From Cellulomonas uda (GTDB lineage: Bacteria; Actinomycetota; Actinomycetes; Actinomycetales; Cellulomonadaceae), in assembly GCF_006538705.1 (NCBI RefSeq), contig NZ_BJLP01000004.1, forward strand, positions 27,799-91,798: DNA of 64,000 nt, written 5' to 3'. The position numbers were made by a program, and so were the translations under genes. Shown here piece by piece: positions 32,389 to 42,686 of this stretch. How positions within the stretch are numbered: position 1 is the first letter of the stretch; every line of letters starts with the position of its first letter. The notes under the pieces are model-generated. The model ran no database searches, was not told where the DNA came from, and worked only from the letters and a program-made list of their open reading frames with translations.

Positions 32389-33438
32389 CTAGGCGCGCGG
32401 CACCGGGCGGTGGCCGCGGCGGTGCTCCGCCGTGAGCTTCTTCCAGCGGGCGCGCTCGGCCGCCGCGAGCCGCGCGTCCACGCGCCGCTCCTGGTACGCC
32501 GCCTCACGCTCGAGCCGGCGCCAGCTGTCGAACCGGCGCTCGTCGAGCTCGCCCGAGTCGAGCGCGGCCCGCACCGCGCACCCCGGCTCGGACCGGTGCG
32601 CGCAGTCCGAGAACCGGCACCGGGCGGCCAGCGCGGCGACGTCCGCGAACGTGTGCTCGAGCGCCTCGGCGTCCGCCACCAGACCCACCGCACGCAGCCC
32701 CGGGGTGTCGATCAACACCGCGCCGCCCGCGAGCGGCACCAGCTCCCGGTGCGTCGTCGTGTGCCGGCCGCGGCCGTCCGCGCGGCGCTCACCGGTCGGC
32801 ATCGCCGCACGGCCCGCGAGCGCGTTGACCAGCGTCGACTTGCCGGCTCCCGAGGGTCCGACGACGACGAGGGTCGTGCCCGGCGTGAGCACCGCGCGCA
32901 GCGGCCCCAGCCCCTCGTCGGCGGTCGCCGTGACCGCGTGCACGTCGACCCCGAGCGCGACGCGCTGCACGTCAGCGGCCATCCCCCACGGGTCGGGGAC
33001 CAGGTCCGCCTTGGTCAGCACCACCACCGGCGTCGCGCCCGAGCGCCACGCGAGGGTCAGCAGCCGCTCGACGCGCCCGAGGTCCGGGTCGGGGTCCAGG
33101 TGCTCCACGACGAGCACGACGTCCACGTTCGCCGCGAGCACCTGCGTCAGCGACGTGCGGCCCGCGGTGTCCCGCACGAGCGCCGACGAGCGCGGCAGCA
33201 CCCGCGCGACGCAGCCCGCGTCGTCGAGCAGGACGTAGTCGCCGACCGCGGGGACGACGCGCCCCTCGTCGTGCTCCGCGAGCCCGTCGCGCGCGAGCGC
33301 CGCGCGCACGGGCTCCGCCGGGGTGGGCTGCGCCGGGACAGGCCCCGCGAGGGCGGGTCCGGGTACGCCGAGGTCGGGCACGACGAGCACCGCACCCTTG
33401 TCGGCGCGCACCACACGCCATCGCTGCGAGGAGGACAT
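32389..33438 (-). CDS. rsgA: Small ribosomal subunit biogenesis GTPase RsgA
   Basis: The 349-aa protein starts at the ATG at 33438. It has an OB-like N-terminus, the circularly permuted GTPase order (TKAD before GPSGAGKST, then DTPGL), and the C-terminal zinc site CRFSDCAHRSEPGC. RsgA helps the final steps of 30S subunit assembly. It sits between two GH6 genes in the same direction but with its own spacing, so co-regulation with them is unlikely. Confidence 0.93.
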   Translation of the reverse strand: MSSSQRWRVVRADKGAVLVVPDLGVPGPALAGPVPAQPTPAEPVRAALARDGLAEHDEGRVVPAVGDYVLLDDAGCVARVLPRSSALVRDTAGRTSLTQVLAANVDVVLVVEHLDPDPDLGRVERLLTLAWRSGATPVVVLTKADLVPDPWGMAADVQRVALGVDVHAVTATADEGLGPLRAVLTPGTTLVVVGPSGAGKSTLVNALAGRAAMPTGERRADGRGRHTTTHRELVPLAGGAVLIDTPGLRAVGLVADAEALEHTFADVAALAARCRFSDCAHRSEPGCAVRAALDSGELDERRFDSWRRLEREAAYQERRVDARLAAAERARWKKLTAEHRRGHRPVPRA

Positions 33439-33516
33439 ACCGCCGACGGTAGGCCGACGCACCCGCGCCCGTCCGCTCCATTTCCGACCCCCGGCACGAG
33501 AGGCCGGGCGCCGACG

Positions 33517-34614
33517 TCAGGACGCGTTCCGCGCCAGCTCGAGGGCGATCTCCTGCCACCACTGCCCGGCGGCGGGCCCGCCGTTGCACGTGCCGTCGGA
33601 CTCGCCGGGAGACTTGACCCACAGCAGCGCGTCGAGCGCCGTGCCGTCGTCGACGAGCCGCGGCGCCTCGCCGAGCGCGCGACCGCGCGCGTTGCACCAC
33701 TCGCCGTTCGAGCCGTTCCCGTTGCGCGAGGTGTCGACCACGAAGCCCAGGCCGTCGAGCTGCGCCGCGACCTGCTCGCCGTACGCGCGCTCGTCGGCGG
33801 TGGTCTGGTAGTTCGACGTGTTGAGCGCGAAGCCCGCGAGGTGCGCGGTGCCGACCGCGCGGATGCGCGCGACCACCTCGCCGACGGGCAGCCACCCGCT
33901 GTGGCCGGCGTCGAGGTAGACGCGTGCGCCCGCCTCGTCGAGGGTCCGCGCGGCCGCGGCGAGGAGCGCGACCCGGTCGCCCTGGCCGTCGCAGTCGCCG
34001 AGCTGGGCGAGCGCGTCGGGTTCCAGCACGACGACGGGGTGGCCGACGATCCCGCCGGCCACCGCCTCGACCCACGCCGCGTACGCGTCGGCGGCGACGC
34101 CGCCCGCGGAGTGCAGCCCGCAGTCGCGGCCCGGGATCGCGTACACCACGAGCACCGCGGTGGTGCCCGAGCCGGCGGCGGCCGACGTGAGCCGGGCGAC
34201 CTGGTCACGGGCCACGCCGGCGTCGACCCAGTCGCCCACCCAGGCGGCCTGCGGGGTCTGGGCGATCGTCGCGAGGAGTCGCTTCTCGTCGCCCGTGGCC
34301 GCGCTCCAGGCGGTGACCGCCTGCGACTCGGTGCGCACCAGCAGGCCGCCGGCTGCGTCCGCTCCGGCGGCGCTGCTGGGTGCCGGCGTCTGCGGCGCTG
34401 CCGACGGGGGTGCGGCGGTGGGCTCGTCGGCCGTGCCCGGAGCGGCCGACGAGGCGGCCGGGGTGGTCGTGGCTGGACCCGCGGGGGCGTCGCACGCGGC
34501 GAGGAGCCCCATGAGAATCACGGCGAGGAGCACGGCGAGGACGCCTGCCCGCACGGGCGCGCCGGCCACGAGCCCGGCTCCGGAGGTGGGCTGCGCAGCG
34601 CGTCGGTCACCCAT
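33517..34614 (-). CDS. GH6 lipoprotein, membrane-anchored endoglucanase-like
   Basis: From the ATG at 34614 the 365-aa precursor has a lipoprotein signal peptide with lipobox LLAAC near residue 43. A GTG at 34626 is an alternative start. An Ala/Pro/Thr-rich spacer of about 50 residues follows, then a GH6 domain with all catalytic elements (IPGRDCGLHS, VLEPDALAQLGDC, DTSRNGNGSNGEWCN, GTCNGG) and all four disulfide cysteines. No carbohydrate-binding module is present. It would stay on the outer face of the membrane and trim oligosaccharides close to importers, an inference from the anchor. Confidence 0.88.
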   Translation of the reverse strand: MGDRRAAQPTSGAGLVAGAPVRAGVLAVLLAVILMGLLAACDAPAGPATTTPAASSAAPGTADEPTAAPPSAAPQTPAPSSAAGADAAGGLLVRTESQAVTAWSAATGDEKRLLATIAQTPQAAWVGDWVDAGVARDQVARLTSAAAGSGTTAVLVVYAIPGRDCGLHSAGGVAADAYAAWVEAVAGGIVGHPVVVLEPDALAQLGDCDGQGDRVALLAAAARTLDEAGARVYLDAGHSGWLPVGEVVARIRAVGTAHLAGFALNTSNYQTTADERAYGEQVAAQLDGLGFVVDTSRNGNGSNGEWCNARGRALGEAPRLVDDGTALDALLWVKSPGESDGTCNGGPAAGQWWQEIALELARNAS

Positions 34615-34703
34615 GAGGTCGTCCACCCATGAGCACGTCAGCGGCCGTCCGGGGCGCGCACTGCAGCCCGGACGTCCGGGTTCACCCGTTCGCGACGGGC
34701 CGC

Positions 34704-34735
34704 GGCCCGGTCGCCTCGCGTGAGGCGACCGGGCC
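34704..34735 (-). terminator. Terminator of gdhA
   Basis: Perfect 14-bp arms GGCCCGGTCGCCTC (34704-34717) and its complement (34722-34735) with a GCGT loop, 10 nt past the gdhA stop. Confidence 0.8.
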
Positions 34736-34745
34736 CGCACGGCCG

Positions 34746-36305
<1,560 letters not shown>

Positions 36306-36319
36306 CTATACCCCTCCCG

Positions 36320-36399
36320 AGGTCACGAGAACCAGCGCCAAGCCCCGGCTCGCTGGTCGGCAACCCCGGTCACGCGCGGGGTGCTCCGGGGGACGACCT
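36320..36399 (+). promoter_or_regulatory. SAM-IV riboswitch upstream of flavin reductase genes
   Basis: The strand reads GGTCACGAG, then the core block CCAGCGCCAAGCCCCGGCT (36332-) ending CGGCAACCC, then GGGGTGCTCC and the closing GACGACC. A 35-nt core (36332-36366) recurs with only two changes in the second copy at 54739-54773 on the other strand. This matches the SAM-IV class known from actinobacteria. A GCCGGCCC/GGGCCGGC hairpin right after it (36401-36418) could be the switch that blocks expression when SAM is bound. Confidence 0.85.
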
Positions 36400-36446
36400 G
36401 GCCGGCCCACGGGCCGGCAAACGTGACGGAACGATTGCGAGGGACC

Positions 36447-37028
36447 ATGAGCACGCACGCACCTGACACCCACCCCGAGCCCACCGTCGTGGTGGTCGCG
36501 GGCAACCCGCGCGAGGGATCGCGCACCCTGGCGGCCGCCCGGGCCGCGGCGCTTGCCGTCGCCGCCCACGTCGGCGGGACGGTCACCACCACGGTCGACC
36601 TGGTGACCGTCGCCGGCGAGCTCTTCGCCGGGCAGCGACCCCAGGTCGACGCCGCGCTCGGCGCGCTGGCGGACTCCGATGTCGCGGTGATCGCGACCCC
36701 GGTCTACAAGGCCTCCTACACGGGCCTGCTGAAGGCGTTCCTCGACCTGTACGGCCCCGACGGGCTCGCGGGCGTCGTCGTCGTGCCCCTCGTCGTGTCC
36801 GGCAACCCGGCGCACGCGCTCGTCGGCGAGGTCCACCTGCGGCCCGTGCTCGTCGAGCTCGGCGCGGTCGTCCCGACCCGCGCCCTCACGGTCACCGAGG
36901 CCGACCTCGCCGACCCGACCGGCCTCGACCGCGCCGTGGCAGCCTGGCTCGCGCGCGGCGGCGGCGCGCTGCGCCGCGCCGTCGCTCAGCCGGCCGCGGA
37001 CCTCGACCTCGTGGAGGCCGCCCGATGA
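36447..37028 (+). CDS. NADPH-dependent FMN reductase, SsuE-like
   Basis: The 193-aa protein (ATG at 36447, GCGAGGG upstream) has the flavodoxin-like FMN loop VVVAGNPREGSRT and the family signature IATPVYKASYTGLLKAFLDLYG. It gives reduced FMN to a partner monooxygenase, typically for sulfonate use. Control by the SAM-IV riboswitch just upstream supports a sulfur role. Its stop overlaps the next gene by 4 nt (ATGA). Confidence 0.88.
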   Translation: MSTHAPDTHPEPTVVVVAGNPREGSRTLAAARAAALAVAAHVGGTVTTTVDLVTVAGELFAGQRPQVDAALGALADSDVAVIATPVYKASYTGLLKAFLDLYGPDGLAGVVVVPLVVSGNPAHALVGEVHLRPVLVELGAVVPTRALTVTEADLADPTGLDRAVAAWLARGGGALRRAVAQPAADLDLVEAAR

Positions 37029-37447
37029 CCGCCGAGCCGATCGCCCGCCCGCACACCGAGGCACCGCGCGAACCTCGTCTGTCGCCCGACGAGTACAAGG
37101 CCGTGTTCCGCGGCCACCCCGCGGGCGTCGTCGTCGTGACGCTGCGCGACGCGGACGGCCGACCCGTCGGGTTCACCGCGACGTCCGTCATCTCGGTCTC
37201 CGCCGAGCCGCCGCTGCTCGCGTTCTCGCTCGCGTCCTCGTCGTCCTCGTGGCCCGCGGTCTCTCGTGCGACGACCCTCGCCCTCAGCTTCCTCGCCGAC
37301 CACCAGGACGACGTCTCGGCCAGGTTCGCGACGAGCGGCATCGACCGGTTCGCGGCCGGCGGCTGGACCGCGCTGCCGGCCGGGGAGCCGGTGTCAACGA
37401 CCACTCATCCCGATCCCACGATCTGGACCATCTCGTTCCCCGTGTGA
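37025..37447 (+). CDS. Flavin reductase domain protein, C-terminus replaced
   Basis: The 140-aa frame has the flavin reductase-like start (VFRGHPAGVVVVTLRDADGRPVGFTATSVISVSAEPPLLAFSLA) and continues normally to GGWTALPAGEPV near residue 123. The usual last 45 or so residues of this fold (strands with VVHRVPAG and the YH.R.Y end) are absent; the frame ends with unrelated STTTHPDPTIWTISFPV. The start overlaps the FMN reductase stop. It is probably a truncated gene: a deletion or insertion replaced its 3' end close to the hairpin repeats at 37486. Confidence 0.7.
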   Translation: MTAEPIARPHTEAPREPRLSPDEYKAVFRGHPAGVVVVTLRDADGRPVGFTATSVISVSAEPPLLAFSLASSSSSWPAVSRATTLALSFLADHQDDVSARFATSGIDRFAAGGWTALPAGEPVSTTTHPDPTIWTISFPV

Positions 37448-37485
37448 GCCCCCGCTGCCCCACCTCGCCCACGCCCCTGCCCGCC

Positions 37486-37616
37486 GACCCCGCGGTTCCT
37501 CCGGGTCCGAAGGAGCTGAGCCGGAGCAAGCGCGGTCTCGACCGAGGCCCCCGCCGCTGACCCCGTCGTTGCTCCGGCTCTGGAGGGGCCGAGCCGGAGG
37601 AAGCGCGAGGTCGGCG
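37486..37616. repeat. Two copies of the GTTGCTCCGG hairpin repeat
   Basis: Copy one has arms around GGTTCCTCCGG (37494-37504) and CCGGAGCAAGC (37521-37531); copy two has GTTGCTCCGG (37568-37577) and CCGGAGGAAGC (37594-37604). Both are preceded by GACCCCG. They are related to the array at 49385-50105 and to the copy at 56735-56770. Confidence 0.75.
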
Positions 37617-37672
37617 GGGTGGGGCGGTCGGGTATCGGGTGTCGGGTGCGGGGGCTGGGTGTCGGGGACGAC

Positions 37673-37704
37673 GAAGCCCCCGCGCCGGTGGGTGCGGGGG
37701 CTTC
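37673..37704 (-). terminator. Terminator of purL
   Basis: Perfect 11-bp arms GAAGCCCCCGC and GCGGGGGCTTC with a 10-nt loop, 14 nt past the purL stop. Confidence 0.8.
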
Positions 37705-37718
37705 GGGGTGGTGCGGGG

Positions 37719-40058
37719 TCAGCCGAAGTGGCGCGGGAGGGTGGCCTCGAACACCTCGCGGGCCTCGGTCAGCGGGATCGCGAACAGGCCCTCGACCTCG
37801 ACGGCCGGACCGGCCTCCTGGTCGTCGGACGCGACGTCCGCGGTCTGACCGAGCTTGAGCGCGGGGACGCCGCGCGCGACGCACAGGTCCGCGAAGCGCA
37901 CCTCCTCCGAGCGCGGCACCGCGACGAGCGCGCGTGCCGTGGACTCGGAGAACAGCGCCTCGAACGGCGTGAGGCCGTCCCGCTCGCACAGCGCGTCGAG
38001 GGACACGCGCACACCCACGCCGAACCGCAGCGACGACTCGAGGAGCGCCTGGACCAGGCCGCCCTCGGACAGGTCGTGCGCCGCGTCGACGAGGCCGTCG
38101 CGCGCGGCGTTCTGCAGCACCGCGGCCAGCGCACGCTCGGCGGCCAGGTCGACCCGCGGCGGAACGCCGCCGAGGTGACCGTGCTCGACGTCCGCCCACG
38201 CGGACCCGTCGAGCTCGGCGCGCGTGGTGCCGAGCAGGTAGACCGACACGCCCGGCGCGGTCCAGCCGGACGGCACCGCGGACGCGACGTCGTCGAGCAC
38301 GCCCAGCACACCGACGACGGGCGTCGGGTGGATGGCCGAGTCGATCTTCCCGGGCTCACCCGTGCCGTTGTAGAGCGACACGTTGCCGCCGGTCACGGGC
38401 ACCTCGAGCGTCTGGCACGCGTCGGCCAGGCCGCGGATCGCCTCGACGAGCTGCCACATGGAGTCGGGGTGCTCGGGGCTGCCGAAGTTGAGGCAGTCGG
38501 TCACCGCGAGCGGGCGCGCACCCGTCGTCGCGACGTTGCGGTACGCCTCCGCGAGCGCGAGCTGCGCACCCGTGTACGGGTCGAGCTTGCCGTAGCGGCC
38601 GTTCGCGTCGGTCGCGAGCGCGACACCCAGGCCGCTCTCCTCGTCGACCCGGACCACGCCCGAGTCGTCGGGCTGCGCGAGCGCGGTGTTGCCCTGCACG
38701 AAGCGGTCGTACTGCTTGGTGACCCACTCCTTGGACGCGAGGTTCGGCGAGCCGAGCAGGCGCAGCGCGGTCGCGCGCAGCTCGTCGGGGCTCGTCGGAC
38801 GCGCGAGCGACGCGGACGTGTCGGCGTTCAGCCCGTCCTGCCACGCGGGACGCGCGTACGGGCGGTCGTAGACCGGGCCGTCGTGCGCGACCGTCTTGGG
38901 GTCGACGTCGACGATGCGGTGCCCGTGGTGGTCGATCGTGAGCCGGCCCGAGCCCGTGACCTCGCCGATGATCGCGGTCTCGACGTCCCACTTGCGCGTG
39001 ATAGCGAGGAACTCCTCGAGCTTGGCGGGCGTGACGACCGCCATCATGCGCTCCTGCGACTCCGACATCAGGATCTCGCCGGCGGTCAGGGTGGGGTCGC
39101 GCAGCAGGACGTTCTCGAGGTCGACGTGCATGCCGCCGTCACCGTTCGACGCGAGCTCGCTCGTCGCGCACGAGATGCCCGCCGCGCCCAGGTCCTGGAT
39201 GCCCTCGACCACGCGCGCGGCGTACAGCTCGAGGCAGCACTCGATGAGCACCTTCTCCATGAACGGGTCGCCGACCTGCACCGAGGGCCGCTTGGACGGC
39301 TTGGTGTCGTCGAACGTCTCCGACGCGAGGATCGACGCCCCGCCGATGCCGTCACCGCCCGTGCGCGCGCCGAACAGCACGACCTTGTTGCCCGCACCCG
39401 ACGCGTTCGCGAGGTGGATGTCCTCGTGCCGCAGCACGCCCAGGCACAGCGCGTTGACCAGCGGGTTGCCCTGGTACGAGGCGTCGAACACGAGCTCGCC
39501 GCCGATGTTCGGCAGGCCGAGCGAGTTGCCGTAGCCGCCGACGCCCGCGACCACGCCGTGCACGACGCGGGCCGTGTCCGGGTGGTCGACCGCACCGAAC
39601 CGCAGCTGGTCCATCACGGCGACCGGGCGGGCACCCATGGAGATGATGTCGCGCACGATGCCGCCGACGCCCGTGGCCGCGCCCTGGTACGGCTCGACGT
39701 ACGACGGGTGGTTGTGGGACTCGACCTTGAACGTCACGGCCCAGCCGTCGCCGATGTCGACGACGCCCGCGTTCTCACCGATGCCGACGAGCAGGTGCTC
39801 CTTCATCGCCGGGGTGGTCTTGTCGCCGAACTGGCGCAGGTGCGTCTTGGAGGACTTGTACGAGCAGTGCTCGGACCACATGACGGAGTACATCGCGAGC
39901 TCGGCGGCGGTGGGCCGGCGGCCGAGGATGTCGCGGATGCGCTGGTACTCGTCGGGCTTGAGACCGAGCTCGGCGTAGGGCTGGGCGAGGTCGGGAGTCG
40001 CCGCGGCGTCCTCGACGGTGTCGTAGTGCTGGTCGCTGCGCGCGGGTGCGGAGGTCAT
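37719..40058 (-). CDS. purL: Phosphoribosylformylglycinamidine synthase subunit PurL
   Basis: The 779-aa protein starts at the ATG at 40058 after AAGGGAACCG. It has [26 protein letters not shown] and GGEL/DGIGGAS segments, and the second-half GGNVSLYNG and HDLSEGGL, all typical of small PurL that works with PurQ and PurS. It forms FGAM from FGAR. purQ and purS lie about 18 kb away at 58.5 kb rather than next to it. Confidence 0.96.
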   Translation of the reverse strand: MTSAPARSDQHYDTVEDAAATPDLAQPYAELGLKPDEYQRIRDILGRRPTAAELAMYSVMWSEHCSYKSSKTHLRQFGDKTTPAMKEHLLVGIGENAGVVDIGDGWAVTFKVESHNHPSYVEPYQGAATGVGGIVRDIISMGARPVAVMDQLRFGAVDHPDTARVVHGVVAGVGGYGNSLGLPNIGGELVFDASYQGNPLVNALCLGVLRHEDIHLANASGAGNKVVLFGARTGGDGIGGASILASETFDDTKPSKRPSVQVGDPFMEKVLIECCLELYAARVVEGIQDLGAAGISCATSELASNGDGGMHVDLENVLLRDPTLTAGEILMSESQERMMAVVTPAKLEEFLAITRKWDVETAIIGEVTGSGRLTIDHHGHRIVDVDPKTVAHDGPVYDRPYARPAWQDGLNADTSASLARPTSPDELRATALRLLGSPNLASKEWVTKQYDRFVQGNTALAQPDDSGVVRVDEESGLGVALATDANGRYGKLDPYTGAQLALAEAYRNVATTGARPLAVTDCLNFGSPEHPDSMWQLVEAIRGLADACQTLEVPVTGGNVSLYNGTGEPGKIDSAIHPTPVVGVLGVLDDVASAVPSGWTAPGVSVYLLGTTRAELDGSAWADVEHGHLGGVPPRVDLAAERALAAVLQNAARDGLVDAAHDLSEGGLVQALLESSLRFGVGVRVSLDALCERDGLTPFEALFSESTARALVAVPRSEEVRFADLCVARGVPALKLGQTADVASDDQEAGPAVEVEGLFAIPLTEAREVFEATLPRHFG

Positions 40059-40416
40059 CGGTTCCCTTGGGCGAGTTCCGGGCCGTGCCGGCCGGCCCGC
40101 GGGGACACGGCCGTCGTCGGCGGACGGCGACAGGATACCGACGCCCACGGGGCCGTCCGACGCGCGTCCACTCCCCGGCTCGGAGCCTTCCCGGCACCGC
40201 GCGGCGCAGGCTCGTCGGACACGCGTCCAGGTGACGCTCGCCCGGACGGGCGAGCCCGGCGTGCGCTCAACGGGTGACACGTGCGCACGCCCCGGCGTGC
40301 CGCGCGCGACACGCCGATGGGGGAATTGTGCGTTATGCCTGATCACCCCTACTGTCTCGGCTTGGTCGGATGTCCGATTCGACCGTTTTCGACGCACTCT
40401 CCCGAGCCGAGGTCCG
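40059..40416. other. Gene-free divergent promoter region of purL and the LAXTG protein
   Basis: No gene is supported. The part from 40320 to 40400 is less GC-rich (GGGAATTGTGCGTTATGCC and CCGTTTTCGACG) and probably carries the promoter for the rightward gene. The purL promoter must lie nearer 40060-40140. No purine riboswitch or PurR box is recognised. Confidence 0.45.
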
Positions 40417-41352
40417 ATGCTCCCCCGTGCCGCTGCCGCCACAGCCCTCCCGATCGTCACCGGTCTGCTCCTCGTCGCGTCGTCATCGGGCGCGTGGGCG
40501 GGCACGTCGGACGGCCCCGTGCCCTACGCCGTGACCGCCGAGGGCCTGACGCTCGCACCGGGCGACACGTTCGCGAACCACGACCACGTGAACGTGCAGT
40601 ACACGCACCACGGACGCACCGGCTCGGCCAACCTGCACATCGAGGGCACGCGCTCGACCGGCGGCCTGATCGGCAAGAGCGCGGTGCGCTGGGACACGGT
40701 CGGCATCCCCGCGAACTCCTGCATCACCTGGGTCCAGGTGAGCAAGTACGAGGAGCACTTCGGTGAGGGCGGCCAGAAGCCGGTCTGCTCGACGACGTGC
40801 CGCCCCACCCCGCAGCCGAGCTCCCCGCCGCAGCCGTCCCCCTCGCCCCAGCCGACGTCGTACCCGACCTACCCGCCGCGCCCGACCCCGACGCCGAAGC
40901 CGACCGTGACGCCGACGCCGCCGGTCGAGGAGCCGACGCCGGGCCCGACCGTCCCGCCGCTCCCGCCCGTCGAGGAGCCGCTGCCCAGCCCGGAGCCGTC
41001 GGTCGAGGCGCCGACGCCGACGCCCACCGCTGAGGAGACGACGCCGGCCCCCACGCCCGGCGAGTCGACCCCGCCGTCGGACGACGTCACCCCGACCCCG
41101 GTCCCCTCGCTGTCGAGCCCCGTCGCGCCGGGTGACGACGAGGAGGTCGTCGTCGCCGGGCCGAGCCCGACGCCGAGCTACCCGTCCGCGGTGCTCGCCG
41201 ACGAGAACCCCGACGACACCCCGCCGCTCGCGAGCACGGGTTCCGACTCGCTCGTCCCCGGCCTCGCCGCCGGGCTCGGCGCACTCGCCGCCGGTGCGGG
41301 ACTCCTCGCCGTCCGCGCCCGCAAGGGGTACCGCCCCGCCCACCGTCGCTGA
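40417..41352 (+). CDS. Cell-wall-anchored Pro/Thr-rich protein with LAXTG motif
   Basis: The 311-aa precursor starts at the ATG at 40417. A signal peptide ([29 protein letters not shown]) leads to a globular part of about 110 residues with three cysteines, then about 130 residues of Pro/Thr/Ser/Glu-rich stalk. The C-terminus has LASTG, a membrane helix ([21 protein letters not shown]) and [12 protein letters not shown], a class E sortase (LAXTG) sorting signal. The globular domain begins [26 protein letters not shown] do not recognise its family. It would be displayed on the cell wall. Confidence 0.85.
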   Translation: MLPRAAAATALPIVTGLLLVASSSGAWAGTSDGPVPYAVTAEGLTLAPGDTFANHDHVNVQYTHHGRTGSANLHIEGTRSTGGLIGKSAVRWDTVGIPANSCITWVQVSKYEEHFGEGGQKPVCSTTCRPTPQPSSPPQPSPSPQPTSYPTYPPRPTPTPKPTVTPTPPVEEPTPGPTVPPLPPVEEPLPSPEPSVEAPTPTPTAEETTPAPTPGESTPPSDDVTPTPVPSLSSPVAPGDDEEVVVAGPSPTPSYPSAVLADENPDDTPPLASTGSDSLVPGLAAGLGALAAGAGLLAVRARKGYRPAHRR

Positions 41353-41358
41353 CGCGAC

Positions 41359-41404
41359 CGACGGGCCGGTGACCGCGCCTCCGGGTGCGGTCACCGGCCC
41401 GTCG
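41359..41404 (+). terminator. Terminator after the LAXTG gene
   Basis: Perfect 18-bp arms (41359-41376 and 41387-41404) with a 10-nt loop, 6 nt past the stop. Confidence 0.85.
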
Positions 41405-41517
41405 GCGCCGACGTCCGGCCGCACCCCCTCCCCCTGAGCGGCCGGGCGCGGGCCCGGCGGGCACGAGCCGCACACTCGGCCCGCCGGGCTCCGGCACGCG
41501 CGCGCTAGGTTCGACGC

Positions 41518-42399
41518 GTGCCCACCGCAGCGACCCGACGCACGAGCGCCGTCACGCTCGCGGCGCTGGTCCTCGCCCTGGTCGGCGCCTGTGGGCCATG
41601 GGCGTCGGACGACGGCGCGCCGACGACGAGCGCACCCTCGCCGACGGTCGGACCGACCGCGACGCCCGCTCCCACGCGCACACCCGGTGACACGAGCACG
41701 GTCGGCCCCACGAGCACGGCGGACCCCCTGAGCACAGCCGGTACGTCGGCGGCGGACGCCGCGCTCCTCGCCCGCGCGCTCCGCGACGGTGTGACCGTCC
41801 GCTCGTCCGGTCCGTCGACCGGCCCGGTCGCGCTGCGCGTGCTCGCCGACGCCCCGGCCCGCCTGCTCGACGACGGCTCGGTGCGGGTCCCGCTCGCGGC
41901 GGGCACGGACGCCGTCGTCGTCGTCGCACCCGCACCCTGGCGGCTGGACGTGCTCCCGGACGGGACCGCGCTCGTCCTGCGCGGCGAGGTGCCCGTCGCG
42001 GGCGTCCGCGCGCAGCCGGACGGGCGGCTGCGCACGCTCGCCCGCACCGAGGTGGACGGCGCTCGCAGCGACGTCGCGGTGCTGCGCGCGGGGGACGAGC
42101 CGACCAGCGTGTGGTTCACGGCGCGCGCGGTGCTCGACGTGGCGTGGGGCGAACGGGAGGGCGGGCGGTCGCTCGCGGTGACGCCCGCGGGCTGGGCGCG
42201 CGGCGGCGGGCTCGCGGCCGACGCGCTGGTGCCCGCGCAGGTCGTCGTGGTCGCGCCCGAGGCAGGGGCCGCGACGATGCTGGACCAGCTCGCGTGCCAC
42301 CAGCGCGGGGCGCGGCACAAGGACGTGTGGAACATCGAGCCGTGGCGTCCGCGGGTCTCGGCGCTCGAGCTGGTGGCGACGCGCTGCAACCCCACCTGA
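41518..42399 (+). CDS. DUF2599 lipoprotein
   Basis: The 293-aa precursor starts at a GTG. A lipoprotein signal has lipobox LVGAC at about residues 21-25, followed by a Thr/Pro-rich spacer to residue 75. The C-terminus has the DUF2599 pattern MLDQLACHQRGARHKDVWNIEPWRPRV...CNPT with two cysteines. The family is common on actinobacterial surfaces, with no known job. No ribosome binding site is clear and the mRNA may be leaderless. Confidence 0.8.
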   Translation: MPTAATRRTSAVTLAALVLALVGACGPWASDDGAPTTSAPSPTVGPTATPAPTRTPGDTSTVGPTSTADPLSTAGTSAADAALLARALRDGVTVRSSGPSTGPVALRVLADAPARLLDDGSVRVPLAAGTDAVVVVAPAPWRLDVLPDGTALVLRGEVPVAGVRAQPDGRLRTLARTEVDGARSDVAVLRAGDEPTSVWFTARAVLDVAWGEREGGRSLAVTPAGWARGGGLAADALVPAQVVVVAPEAGAATMLDQLACHQRGARHKDVWNIEPWRPRVSALELVATRCNPT

Positions 42400-42686
42400 C
42401 CGGCGCCGGGCCGGCCCGGCGATGACGGGACCGACCGCGACGCCGCACGTGCAAGGCGACCCTGCGCACGAGCGAGGACGGGGGTGCCGCACGTTCCACC
42501 AGTTGAGGCGCACGTCGCGCCCCAGGTGGATGCCGAGCGCGACGAGCAGCAGGATCACGACGCACAGGACGGCGGACGACCTGTCGGCGAGCACGCTCGC
42601 GTCGTCGCCCGACGTGACCAGCAGACCGCGGCCGCCCCCGCCTCCCCCCGGGTGAGGTGGGACGAGGGCGGCCGAGGTCGCAGGGG
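42400..42686. other. Gene-free stretch between convergent genes
   Basis: A minus-strand frame encodes a possible transmembrane helix (AVLCVVILLLVALGIHLG) but has no stop in reach, so no gene is called. GCCGGGCCGGCCCGGC near 42406-42421 could form a terminator hairpin. Confidence 0.4.

Noticed and set aside
42420..42620. A possible small one-helix membrane protein on the minus strand (AVLCVVILLLVALGIHLG)
   Set aside because: The helix is attractive and no plus gene lies opposite, but the frame has no stop in reach and no clear ribosome binding site.
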